Shown: piece by piece, positions 40,097 through 49,026 of the stretch
Layout of the letters: the number at the start of each line of letters is the position of its first letter
How positions within the stretch are numbered: the stretch's first letter is position 1
Origin: Bacteroidota bacterium
GTDB lineage: Bacteria > Bacteroidota > Bacteroidia > Chitinophagales > Chitinophagaceae
Assembly (NCBI GenBank): GCA_023417815.1
Contig: JAEZEI010000131.1
Coordinates: forward strand, 1-64,000
Direction of reading: 5' to 3'
DNA length: 64,000 bases
Position numbers and translations under genes: made by a program
The notes under the pieces: generated by a model
Told to the model about the DNA's origin: nothing
What the model saw: the letters and a program-made list of their open reading frames with translations, nothing else
Databases searched by the model: none

Positions 40097-41488
40097 CTAT
40101 TGTTCAATATTAAATGCCCTGATCGAATCCTTTTTAAGCTGGATACTATCTGTTTTCAGCTTTCCTTCCACATAGATCAGAACTGGTTCGCTGTGCACTT
40201 CACCATTAACCGTGGTAACCCTGAATACGGTAGTAATCGTATTGCCGGTAACCGGGTCCGTATCGGATATCACCATTTCCTTGATGTCGGGCTGCTCAAA
40301 ATTCACATGAAATACAGGGAGCCCGGGTATTTCCTCGGGTAGGGTGGCCGTTACGGTTACGCCCTGCAGGGTTTTACTGTCTGGCAGGTATTCCTTCTGT
40401 TCCACCTTTGCAAAAGATGAATGATCTTCCCTCACCGGCGCTGTATTCACCGGTTTACCCTGGATGCCATCTCCGAACATTATCCGCGTGGAGAACCCCG
40501 GCGTAAGGGCAGTAGCTTCCATCAAATTTGAATTCCTGATACCGTTTAGGGTGAACAGGTTGATGCAGAAGAAGAGGATGATGGCCATGTAGGCAACTGC
40601 AAGGTATTTGCGGCATCCTGTGTTCTCCTGGTTCGATGTAAAGAATTTTATCCTTTTCAAGAGATGATGTTTGCGATGTACGGCGCCGAGGTGCATTCCG
40701 GCTATGGCTGGCCTCATCTTCAGGGCTTTGAGGAGGGTTTCTGCATATTGCAGAGGATCATACCTGAAGTTGATCACCTGCAGGTCGCAGTTCTTCTCCC
40801 TCTCCAGCCTTATTCCGCCTACCATGGCTCGTACAAACGGGTTAAAGAAAAATATTGTTTCCAGGAAGATCACCATGAAATTGAAAGCATAATCATGGTA
40901 ACGGATATGGGTGAGTTCATGAATGATCAACGATTCCAGTTCCTTTGGCGAAAGGTTATTCACCAGGGCCAGGGGAATAAGGATCACAGGTTTCAGCACG
41001 CCATAGGTAAGTGGCCCGGAGATGGTGGAATGGAACCAGATATTCACCTTGCGTGAAATGCCAAATGCCCTTGCAGTATGCCCGGTAAAACTGCGCACAG
41101 TGGCAGAAGGTTTCAATAGATGTTCATCACATTTGTTCCGGAAACCAACCCATTGGCTCACGTGCATTGCTGCCCTGTAAATGATCACAGCACAATACAA
41201 CAACAGGAACCAGTTGCATACCGTATAGGCATATGGTATCTCCTCAAGGGAAACGGAGGTCAGCACTCCCGGTAAAAAGGAAGCAGTGCTTTCCATTCCA
41301 TTGTAATAATAGAAAAAAGTAAATGCTGACAACAGGAGTTGAGAACCTGCTAATACCAGGAGAATATTCCGCCTGGTAAGGGGCTGGAGGGGGAACCTGT
41401 TTATTGCCAGGTATGGCAAATACAGGAGCCCGGCCTGCCAAAGGCTGTGCACCAGCATCATAATAAAGGAATACGCGAAAACGCCCAT
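40097..41488 (-). CDS. M56-family membrane metallopeptidase, BlaR1-like
   Basis: A 463-residue protein with an N-terminal membrane domain of four or five helices and a cytoplasmic zinc peptidase motif HELTHIRYHD (HExxH, about residues 191-200), followed by EREKNCDLQV with the expected third ligand region. The C-terminal 150 residues are a periplasmic tail without a penicillin-binding domain, so beta-lactam sensing is not expected. In BlaR1 systems the peptidase inactivates BlaI; here its substrate is presumably the adjacent BlaI-like repressor (inference). It starts two bases after the blaI stop and ends at a terminator. Confidence 0.85.
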   Translation of the reverse strand: MGVFAYSFIMMLVHSLWQAGLLYLPYLAINRFPLQPLTRRNILLVLAGSQLLLSAFTFFYYYNGMESTASFLPGVLTSVSLEEIPYAYTVCNWFLLLYCAVIIYRAAMHVSQWVGFRNKCDEHLLKPSATVRSFTGHTARAFGISRKVNIWFHSTISGPLTYGVLKPVILIPLALVNNLSPKELESLIIHELTHIRYHDYAFNFMVIFLETIFFFNPFVRAMVGGIRLEREKNCDLQVINFRYDPLQYAETLLKALKMRPAIAGMHLGAVHRKHHLLKRIKFFTSNQENTGCRKYLAVAYMAIILFFCINLFTLNGIRNSNLMEATALTPGFSTRIMFGDGIQGKPVNTAPVREDHSSFAKVEQKEYLPDSKTLQGVTVTATLPEEIPGLPVFHVNFEQPDIKEMVISDTDPVTGNTITTVFRVTTVNGEVHSEPVLIYVEGKLKTDSIQLKKDSIRAFNIEQ

Positions 41489-41490
41489 AC

Positions 41491-41874
41491 CTATTTTTTC
41501 TGTTTAAGTTCCCTGATCAGGCTTTCTATTTTTTCCAGTTCTTCGTCAGAGGTTTGCTTATTACCCAGCGCCTGTAAAACCAGGTCGGCCGAGCTGCCCG
41601 CGAACAGGCCATTTATCATGCGGTTCAGGAATTGCTTTTGGGTTTTTTCACGCGACACTGCAGGACGGTAAATATGGGTCTTGCTGCTGTCATCACGGGT
41701 AACCAGGGTCTTGTCGAACATGATCTGCATCAGCTTAAGGGTAGTGGTATACCCGGCCTCCTTGCTCTTTGCCAGTTCTTCATGAACCTCCCTAACCGTT
41801 GCAGCCTTCTTATCCCACAGTATTCCCAGTATTTCCAGTTCACTGTCCGTAGGCTTCAGAGATTTGGGTTTCAT
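41491..41874 (-). CDS. BlaI/MecI-family transcriptional repressor
   Basis: A 127-residue winged-helix repressor: KPTDSELEILGILWDKKAAT (about 6-25) and VREVHEELAKSKEAGYTTTLKL form the DNA-binding domain, and the C-terminal helix supports dimerisation. It pairs with the M56 protease next door as a signal-responsive switch. The regulon is not visible and no beta-lactamase gene is near. It starts the two-gene unit; the intergenic region to hppA carries a strong terminator. Confidence 0.88.
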   Translation of the reverse strand: MKPKSLKPTDSELEILGILWDKKAATVREVHEELAKSKEAGYTTTLKLMQIMFDKTLVTRDDSSKTHIYRPAVSREKTQKQFLNRMINGLFAGSSADLVLQALGNKQTSDEELEKIESLIRELKQKK

Positions 41875-41940
41875 CTATTATACGATTTATTTCGTAGCGC
41901 AAAGTATGAATTATTTCGTAAATCATACAAACCGCTCATA

Positions 41941-41966
41941 AAAAAAGTTCCCTGTCGGGAACTTTT
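41941..41966 (-). terminator. Bidirectional terminator after hppA
   Basis: Ten-base arms AAAAGTTCCC (41943-41952) and GGGAACTTTT (41957-41966). On the minus strand the hairpin is followed by a run of seven T, closing hppA. Confidence 0.8.
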
Positions 41967-41995
41967 AGATTCATTGATGAATTAACTATCAGCAA

Positions 41996-44434
41996 CTATT
42001 TGCGGTAGATATTAATGTTCAGATCAGTATTCCGGAATGGGGCCAGGTAAGCCTGGTAGCGTACATTCATGCTGGCAGGTTGTTTTTCGCCATTAATGTA
42101 CATTTCACCGTTAATAACCGAAAGGGTGTAATCAAGTATGTCGATGTGGCCATCTTTTGCGAGCGCCGTAACCAGGTTCTGGGCATCTACGTTCAGTTCC
42201 TGCTTGCGGTTGAAGTTCTTTACTTCTGAACCATCTTCACGGATCAGTTTCATTTCCCTTCCAGGAACGGAATTGATCTCACGGTCAATAGGGCTTAAGC
42301 CATCCCCATGAAGATTCGCCAGGGTAGGAGCTATAACCAGGGAGATAATGCTCATCAGCTTGATCAGGATGTTCATTGAAGGACCGGAAGTATCCTTGAA
42401 CGGATCGCCAACGGTATCCCCGGTAACTGAAGCCTTATGCGGTTCTGATTTCTTATAGTACATCTCGCCGTTGATCTCTGTTCCCTTTTCGAAAGATTTC
42501 TTTGCATTGTCCCATGCCCCACCTGCGTTATTCTGGAACATACCGATAAGCACCCCGCTTACAGTAGCACCGGCAAGGAAACCGCCCAGTACCTCAGGGC
42601 CGAAACCAAATCCAATGATAAGAGGAACGATCAGCGCTATACCACCAGGAAGGATCATTTTTTTCAGGCTTGCCTGGGTGGAGATAGCCACACATTTATC
42701 GTATTCAGGTTTACCTGTTCCTTCAAGAATGCCGGGAATAGAACGGAACTGGCGGCGAACCTCTTCTACCATAGCCATAGCCGCTTCACCTACCGCTCTT
42801 ATGGCAAGCGAGGAGAACAGGAAAGGGATCATGGCTCCCACGAAAAGCCCTGCAAGCACCGGTGCTTTATAAATATCGATGCCCACCATTTCAAATCCGT
42901 TATGGTTCACCACACCTACATAAGCTGCGAAAAGGGCAAGCGCAGTAAGGGCTGCCGAGGCGATGGCGAAACCTTTACCGGTAGCGGCGGTTGTATTTCC
43001 AACAGCATCCAGGATGTCTGTCTTTTCCCTTACATCAGCAGGAAGTTCACTCATTTCTGCAATACCACCCGCATTATCAGCTATCGGTCCGAATGCATCG
43101 ATCGCAAGCTGCATTGCTGTAGTGGCCATCATTCCTGCTGCTGCAATGGCAACACCGTAAAGACCGGCAGCCCAGAAGGAAAGATATATACCACCTGCCA
43201 GTACCAGGATAGAAAGGAAAGTACTTTCCATACCTACTGCAAGACCACCAATGATGTTGGTAGCATGGCCGGTAGATGACTGGCGGATGATGCTTTTCAC
43301 CGGGCGTTTGCCCATTGCCGTATAGTATTCAGTGATGATGCTCATTAAGGTACCAACCACCAGGCCGATAACAATTGCGCCAAAAACACCCATGCGGGTG
43401 AATTCAAAATCGCGCAGCACCATGGTTTCAGGAAGAAGCCAGGTAACAAGCAGGAAGCTTGCAAATGCAGTTAACACAATAGAACCCCAGTTACCCATGT
43501 TCAGGGCATTCTGTACCTTCTGAACATTAAGGCCGGTGTTCTCGCTGATGCGCACGAAGAATGTACCGATAATTGAAAAGATGATACCGATACCTGCTAT
43601 AAGCATAGGAAGCAGGATAGGGGCCATACCACCATAATTATCATCCGAGAAAGTTTCCCTGCCCAACACCATGGTTGCAAGCACTGTAGCCACATATGAA
43701 CCGAAAAGATCTGCTCCCATACCAGCCACATCACCCACGTTGTCTCCTACGTTATCTGCAATGGTTGCAGGGTTCCTCGGGTCATCTTCAGGGATTCCCG
43801 CTTCAACCTTACCTACAAGGTCAGCGCCCACATCGGCTGCCTTCGTATAAATACCTCCACCCACGCGGGCAAAGAGTGCTATCGATTCTGCTCCAAGGGA
43901 GAAACCGGTGAGGATCTCGATGGTGCGTTCCATTTCCAGGCTGTCTACCAAAGCATCCGGTGCAAATACAGCCTTCAGGATCAGGAATAAAGCTCCCAAA
44001 CCCAGTACCGCCAGCCCGGCAACACCCATACCCATTACACTACCGCCGGTGAAGGAAACATTCAGGGCTTTCTTCAGGCTGGTACGTGCTGCCTGGGCGG
44101 TGCGCACGTTTGCACGTGTTGCCACCTTCATTCCCACAAAACCTGCAAATGCACTGAAAACTGCACCTATAATGAAGGCAATGGCGATGGTCCAGTGACT
44201 GTTCGTATTGCTGTATCCCATTATACCCAGCAGCATTGCAGCGATCACCACAAAGTAGGCGAGAACCCTGTATTCCGCTTTAAGGAATGCCATGGCGCCT
44301 TCCGCGATATAATTCCCGATCTCCTGCATGCGGGGTGTTCCGGCATCCTGTTTATTCACCCAGTTATACTTAATAAAGGTGTACAACAGGCCTACAAGCC
44401 CCAGCACGGGTATTACGTACATCAAATTTTCCAT
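41996..44434 (-). CDS. hppA: Membrane-bound ion-pumping pyrophosphatase, K+-dependent type
   Basis: An 812-residue integral membrane pyrophosphatase with about 16 helices that couples PPi hydrolysis to ion transport. The catalytic loops are DVGADLVGKVE and the Mg-PPi motif region DDPRNPATIADNVGDNVGD. The determinant for potassium dependence, GNTTAATGKG, has Ala instead of Lys after GNTT, the K+-dependent form. Whether Na+ or H+ is pumped is not clear from this. A C-terminal extension of about 100 residues beyond the core (GREMKLIREDGSEVKNF, INGEMYINGEKQPAS) is probably an extra soluble domain. It is monocistronic. Confidence 0.92.
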   Translation of the reverse strand: MENLMYVIPVLGLVGLLYTFIKYNWVNKQDAGTPRMQEIGNYIAEGAMAFLKAEYRVLAYFVVIAAMLLGIMGYSNTNSHWTIAIAFIIGAVFSAFAGFVGMKVATRANVRTAQAARTSLKKALNVSFTGGSVMGMGVAGLAVLGLGALFLILKAVFAPDALVDSLEMERTIEILTGFSLGAESIALFARVGGGIYTKAADVGADLVGKVEAGIPEDDPRNPATIADNVGDNVGDVAGMGADLFGSYVATVLATMVLGRETFSDDNYGGMAPILLPMLIAGIGIIFSIIGTFFVRISENTGLNVQKVQNALNMGNWGSIVLTAFASFLLVTWLLPETMVLRDFEFTRMGVFGAIVIGLVVGTLMSIITEYYTAMGKRPVKSIIRQSSTGHATNIIGGLAVGMESTFLSILVLAGGIYLSFWAAGLYGVAIAAAGMMATTAMQLAIDAFGPIADNAGGIAEMSELPADVREKTDILDAVGNTTAATGKGFAIASAALTALALFAAYVGVVNHNGFEMVGIDIYKAPVLAGLFVGAMIPFLFSSLAIRAVGEAAMAMVEEVRRQFRSIPGILEGTGKPEYDKCVAISTQASLKKMILPGGIALIVPLIIGFGFGPEVLGGFLAGATVSGVLIGMFQNNAGGAWDNAKKSFEKGTEINGEMYYKKSEPHKASVTGDTVGDPFKDTSGPSMNILIKLMSIISLVIAPTLANLHGDGLSPIDREINSVPGREMKLIREDGSEVKNFNRKQELNVDAQNLVTALAKDGHIDILDYTLSVINGEMYINGEKQPASMNVRYQAYLAPFRNTDLNINIYRK

Positions 44435-44547
44435 AACGACTGTCTAAAATTTTTGGACGGCAAAAATAAGGGGAAAACAGCGAATACAAGGTTTCGGTAC
44501 CATGGCAATTAATTTGTTATTATTATTAATCCATCAATATAGCTTGT

Positions 44548-45246
44548 ATGATCCCTATTGGCGACAGCAACCACGACCGTATCCGGACTCCATATATTAA
44601 TTATATACTCATTGCGGCCAATATACTCGTATTTATTTTTCTTCAGCAAATGGGTACCAATGAGGCCTTCCTGCTTACCTATGCAACAATACCCGAAGAA
44701 ATTCTCAGCGGAAACGACATTACCTATAACGGGCTTGGGGTAAACCCTTTCCCGGTGTACATAACCCTTCTTACAGCCATGTTCATGCATGGCAGCCTAA
44801 GTCACCTGGGCGGCAACCTTCTTTACCTCTGGGTATTCGGCGATAATCTGGAAAATGTAATGGGTCATGTAAAATACCTTGTCTTTTATATTCTTACCGG
44901 GCTGATCGCAACCTTTAGTCATGTTTTTGTTTCATGGTTCACGGGTTCCGACCTGCTGATCCCGAGCCTGGGCGCTTCCGGAGCAATCTCGGGTGTTTTA
45001 GGCGGTTACCTTCTTATGTTCCCGCGCAATAATGTGCGGGTATTCCTGGTTGGTGCGATCATTCATGTACCTGCCTTCATTTCTCTGGGCCTGTGGATCA
45101 TTCTCCAGTTGTTAAGCGGGTGGGGAAGTCTTGGTAGTTCTGGCGGCGGGGTTGCCTATGCGGCGCACATAGGAGGATTCTTTGCAGGGATGCTCCTTGT
45201 AAAGGTTTTTGCAGGCAGGCCAGCGGAAGTAAAGAAACGATACTGA
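44548..45246 (+). CDS. Rhomboid-family intramembrane serine protease
   Basis: A 232-residue polytopic protein. The nucleophile serine lies in GASGAISGVLGG (about residue 147), the histidine in AAHIGGFFAGM (about 210), and the oxyanion-loop HxxxN in SHLGGNLLYLWVFGD. Rhomboids cut transmembrane substrates within the lipid bilayer. About six helices are visible. Its stop TGA abuts the stop of the convergent OstA-like gene, forming TGATCA. The substrate is unknown. Confidence 0.9.
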   Translation: MIPIGDSNHDRIRTPYINYILIAANILVFIFLQQMGTNEAFLLTYATIPEEILSGNDITYNGLGVNPFPVYITLLTAMFMHGSLSHLGGNLLYLWVFGDNLENVMGHVKYLVFYILTGLIATFSHVFVSWFTGSDLLIPSLGASGAISGVLGGYLLMFPRNNVRVFLVGAIIHVPAFISLGLWIILQLLSGWGSLGSSGGGVAYAAHIGGFFAGMLLVKVFAGRPAEVKKRY

Positions 45247-46836
45247 TCATTCAAAAAGCTCAAGCGCATGTTTGGGCCTGCGGGCATGCTGCCAGTGAAA
45301 TCCATTGATGTACCTGCTGCCTGCAGGTATCTTATCCATCGGGAACAATGTTCCTTCAACCTTGGTTAGAAATCTTATCCTGTTCAGTTTTTTATCTGCA
45401 AAGAAGATCTCGATCACTTCGCTCTTACTGCGGTTCATTCCTACATATGCGCTGTCTTCATCCTGCGGGTAGAAGATGCTTTCGGCAGGTGGACCGGTAA
45501 CTGTTATCCTGTCAAGATTCCCCTCCCTGAATTCCGCAACAAGATCCTTACCTGCCATCTGGTGAAATAAAGGCTCCTTTGGCTTGTTGATCACGAAACT
45601 TCTCCCGTGAACATCCAGTCGGGAAGGTTTCCTGTTCACTGTTTGCAGGTACATGGTATCACCGCTCACCTGCGAGCTGTCGCTCCAGAAAACCGGGTCA
45701 TAAAATAACCTGAATGTGCTGTCTTCAGTGGAATAATACAGGCTGTCGCTTACTGCCTGCAATGAATCATTGAACACTTTTACGTTATGGAACGCGAGGA
45801 AATAACGTATGCTGTCGTTTGTCGCAACCCTTGAAACACCTCCAAGTGTATCAGCAACAACCGTATCTCTTTTGGCAGTGCTGTCATAAACCTTCAGGCC
45901 GGAGAAAAGAGTATCTGCTGAAATATATGTGCTGTCACGGTCCTGGTAAAGGATCATGACCGGTTTTCGCGTAGCGAGAAATGAATTCTTGTTCCTGTCC
46001 AGGAATATCTGGTTCCCCAGCACGATCACCTGGTTCAGGCTGTCTACAAGTTTTCCGTTTCCTTCAATATTCACCAGTCCCGACTTCTCATCGATCGCAA
46101 CGCTTTGGCCTGTTGCCGACCTGGTGCTGTCGCGGAAATTTGTCTGGTTGAAGAATACCGCTTCGCCCGTATCCAGGTTGTAATAACCGGATGTGGTTTC
46201 AATTATCCCGCTGCTGCTTACAATATTGGTTGGCGCAATGAAAGTTGCCGTGCGGAAATGCGTATTATATTTTAAACTATCTGCAGTAATGTTGTATTTA
46301 GGATCGGTAAGATGCACATTCTTCTTGAAGAAAACATCCTTGGTATCGCTATAATAAGTTGCATTCGTACTGGTCAGCACGGTCGGGCCATTCACTACTC
46401 TTCCTCCCCCAGAGTAGGTGGCGATCCCTGTTGCAAGATCATAAGTCAGGTCATTGGTGAAAAGCTGGCCGCGGCCATCGGTGAGCCGCACATTTCCTTT
46501 CAGGAAGGCCATGCGCTGGTTACCAACATAGCGCAGGTAATTCGCATAGGTATGCACCGTATCGGAATCATTTATATGCACTCTTCCGAAAACTTCTGCA
46601 ACACCTGTCTGCTGGTTCAGAACTATGCTGTCGCCCGACAGTATAGTATTTCCCTGCCTCACCCTGGCATTCCCCGCAAGGGTTTGCAATACAGTTCCAT
46701 CAGCGGATGAGAACTGCCTGAGGCTTTGCGCGCCCAGGATGGAAATACGTTGAGTGGTATCCTGTGCAAGAAGTTCATGGATGCCTGTTATCAACAGAAA
46801 GAATGCGATGACCGTTCTTAATAAAACCTTAGTCAT
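45247..46836 (-). CDS. OstA-like / LptA-related LPS transport protein
   Basis: A 529-residue exported protein with a signal peptide (ending LLAQ, about 25). It carries many beta-jellyroll-type strands of the OstA (LptA/LptD N-terminal) superfamily, for example ADSLKYNTHFRTATFIAP and GIIETTSGYYNLDTGEAVFF. It is larger than E. coli LptA and fits the 'OstA-like protein' of Bacteroidota, likely a periplasmic bridge component for LPS. It overlaps the preceding MCE gene by eight bases. The gene set amidase - MCE - OstA-like beside lptD is a plausible envelope unit. Confidence 0.78.
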   Translation of the reverse strand: MTKVLLRTVIAFFLLITGIHELLAQDTTQRISILGAQSLRQFSSADGTVLQTLAGNARVRQGNTILSGDSIVLNQQTGVAEVFGRVHINDSDTVHTYANYLRYVGNQRMAFLKGNVRLTDGRGQLFTNDLTYDLATGIATYSGGGRVVNGPTVLTSTNATYYSDTKDVFFKKNVHLTDPKYNITADSLKYNTHFRTATFIAPTNIVSSSGIIETTSGYYNLDTGEAVFFNQTNFRDSTRSATGQSVAIDEKSGLVNIEGNGKLVDSLNQVIVLGNQIFLDRNKNSFLATRKPVMILYQDRDSTYISADTLFSGLKVYDSTAKRDTVVADTLGGVSRVATNDSIRYFLAFHNVKVFNDSLQAVSDSLYYSTEDSTFRLFYDPVFWSDSSQVSGDTMYLQTVNRKPSRLDVHGRSFVINKPKEPLFHQMAGKDLVAEFREGNLDRITVTGPPAESIFYPQDEDSAYVGMNRSKSEVIEIFFADKKLNRIRFLTKVEGTLFPMDKIPAGSRYINGFHWQHARRPKHALELFE

Positions 46837-47854
46837 CTATATGCTTAATGATGTAGGGAGAATTAACAGTGTCGGGCAGGGGAGTCATCAATGGCGAATT
46901 GCTTCCTTTTCTTCCAAACACAGAAATAGATAAATATCTTTTCGGATTCATACGGATGTCATCCAAAAGCAGGTTCAGCTTATTGCCCGTAGAAGCAAGA
47001 TTGTTATAAAGCCTGGTATCGTTCAGGAACATGCCCAGCGAACCATCCTTGCTGTTTAGTTTATCTACGGTGCTTTTAAGTTCGGTAACGGTCTGGTCAA
47101 GGGTAGCCATTGTCTTTTCCAGTTCAATGCGAGCCAGTTTCTGGGAAGTGACATCAAGATTTTCCATCACTGAATTGATCCTCGGATTGTTCTTCGCAAG
47201 ATTGCCTGTAACCGCGCTCATATTATCCAGCGTTTTTGCAAGAGAACCCGTTTGCGTATTCAGCAATTGCTGCAAAGAGGCGGAAGAAGCTACCATGGAG
47301 GACGTAGCCATTTTCAGGTTTTCGAGCGTAGCGCCGATATTATTCTTTGCATTGGGATCGATAAGTGTATTGATATTTACGAGCAGGGTATCCAGCGAAC
47401 TTACCGCACGTTTCACCTCGTATAATACCGGGTCTATCTTCTGCAAAACGGCATCGAACACCCCGGCATTCACCTCGGTAAAAATGGTATCGCGGTTTTG
47501 CAGGTAAGTATTGGCATCCCCCAGTTTTATTTCCATCGATGTTGATCCAATGGGGTTGGATTTGATCAGCGCCACTGAATTCTTCGGGATATTTATATCA
47601 CGGGTAATATTCATTTCCACCGTGATCCTGTTCATATCCTTATCGGTCGAAATCTTATAAACTGTACCTACCTGCAGCCCGTTAATGATGATGGGGTTGG
47701 AAGGCTGCAGCCCCTGCACATTATTATATATCCCGTAAAGAGAGGTGCTGTCTGTAAAGAGTTTTTTGCCTTTCAGGAAATTAAAACCAAGTATCAGAAG
47801 TGTAATAGCAACAACCGCAATGGCGCCAACCTTCGTCTCATTAGATATCTTCAC
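46829..47854 (-). CDS. MlaD-family (MCE) protein
   Basis: A 341-residue protein anchored by one N-terminal helix (about 7-25), with an MCE domain near LYGIYNNVQGLQPSNPIIIN (about 37-56) and a long helical C-terminal region of about 180 residues. MCE proteins form rings or tunnels that move lipids between membranes. In this position the gene probably belongs to a phospholipid or LPS-related transport system; no permease or ATPase gene accompanies it. It overlaps the OstA-like gene by eight bases and is preceded by the amidase gene. Confidence 0.84.
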   Translation of the reverse strand: MKISNETKVGAIAVVAITLLILGFNFLKGKKLFTDSTSLYGIYNNVQGLQPSNPIIINGLQVGTVYKISTDKDMNRITVEMNITRDINIPKNSVALIKSNPIGSTSMEIKLGDANTYLQNRDTIFTEVNAGVFDAVLQKIDPVLYEVKRAVSSLDTLLVNINTLIDPNAKNNIGATLENLKMATSSMVASSASLQQLLNTQTGSLAKTLDNMSAVTGNLAKNNPRINSVMENLDVTSQKLARIELEKTMATLDQTVTELKSTVDKLNSKDGSLGMFLNDTRLYNNLASTGNKLNLLLDDIRMNPKRYLSISVFGRKGSNSPLMTPLPDTVNSPYIIKHIDD

Positions 47855-47993
47855 TGTTCGTGGGTTTTGTTTTTGGCCACACCTTACTCCTTAATATCTA
47901 AGGATTTGTACAGGTCGGCCGCATAAAAATAAACAATAGTTTATACGGACAGGAAATAAAGCCAAAAACTATTCCAGTGGCGGTTGGGAAAGC

Positions 47994-48944
47994 CTATTTG
48001 GTTACGGCGCCGCGAGGGTTCTCAAGCTGGTTCTTATACCGGATAACCGCACTGGTTATCACTTCTGCGAGCTCCTGCTGGCCTGCTTCACTGTTGATAT
48101 ATCTTTCGTCTTCAGGATTATTAATGAACCCGGTCTCGATCAGGATAGCCGGCATATTTGTGGCCTGCAATACCCATATCCCGGTCTGCCGCTGGTTCAC
48201 GCCAAGTGCCGGGCGGCCGGATCTCTCCACCTCTTCATTTACATAGGTTGCAATACGGTCACTCTTTTCCTGGTAACGTTTTGCATAAACCTGCGCAAGT
48301 GCACGCCCCTCAGGAGTATTAAAGTCGAAGCTGTTGAAAGATGAATCCGCATTCCCGGTCTCGATCTCAAATTCACCAACATCATTCATGATGGCTTTCA
48401 GCTTATCACTGGTTTTATGGGCAGCGAAGATGTAAACGCTGGTCCCCTGCGCCCTTAGCGGCTGCTTGAAATATTCATAGACCGGTTCCTCAACTTTGTA
48501 AGGTGTGGATTTTCTCTTCCGGCTCTTGCCCTTGCCGGTATAAGTTACTTTGTAGCGCGTTACCATCCTGGTGCCAACCTGCCTTTTGCCGGTCTTGAGC
48601 GGACCGCTGTCGGCATGGATACATAAGAAAAGATCACCCTTTGCTTCGTTGGCGATGCGCGCCTTTTCCCGGGGATCCTGGTAAATATCGGTGGTGCGGG
48701 TAGGAACGATGTTCACTCCCGGCAAACGTTTTTTTAATTCATTAACCAGCTTTTTGCTGATAGCGAGTGTCACATCCTTTTCCTTGCTGCGCAGGGAATT
48801 TTCGTATTGACCTACCGCGCCTACATCATGCCCGCCATGACCTGCATCAACAACAATGGTTCGGAGCTGTTTTTGCGCTATTGCGGAGATACTGAAAGTG
48901 ATGGCCAGAAGAGAGAGAAGAAGCCTGCTTTTAGTCATCAACAA
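47994..48944 (-). CDS. N-acetylmuramoyl-L-alanine amidase (Amidase_3)
   Basis: A 316-residue exported zinc amidase that cleaves the bond between muramic acid and the stem peptide. Signal peptide about 1-23. Motifs: VDAGHGGHDVGAVG with the zinc-binding histidine, CIHADSGPL, VYIFAAHKTS and ILIETGFINNPED with the conserved glutamate. A basic insertion of about 25 residues (KGKSRKRKST) lies in the middle. It is divergent from lptD; the gap of 82 bases holds a -7 box for lptD. Confidence 0.9.
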   Translation of the reverse strand: MLMTKSRLLLSLLAITFSISAIAQKQLRTIVVDAGHGGHDVGAVGQYENSLRSKEKDVTLAISKKLVNELKKRLPGVNIVPTRTTDIYQDPREKARIANEAKGDLFLCIHADSGPLKTGKRQVGTRMVTRYKVTYTGKGKSRKRKSTPYKVEEPVYEYFKQPLRAQGTSVYIFAAHKTSDKLKAIMNDVGEFEIETGNADSSFNSFDFNTPEGRALAQVYAKRYQEKSDRIATYVNEEVERSGRPALGVNQRQTGIWVLQATNMPAILIETGFINNPEDERYINSEAGQQELAEVITSAVIRYKNQLENPRGAVTK

Positions 48945-49006
48945 TGGAATTTAAAAGGGTTTTTATTTCGTTTTTCCGTTCAAAAAAACGGTAAATGATT
49001 ATGGAT

Positions 49007-49014
49007 TACTTTTG
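49007..49014 (+). promoter_or_regulatory. -7 box upstream of lptD
   Basis: TACTTTTG fits TAnnTTTG and ends 12 bases before ATG 49027. No upstream TTG at the standard distance is visible. Confidence 0.35.
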
Positions 49015-49026
49015 CCTGATACAGCT

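Noticed and set aside
40097..41874. Beta-lactam resistance operon
   Set aside because: The BlaR/BlaI-like pair lacks a penicillin-sensing domain and no beta-lactamase gene is next to it.
42471..42872. Plus-strand ORFs across hppA and across other large genes
   Set aside because: They lie fully inside well-supported genes on the other strand and show no domain of their own.
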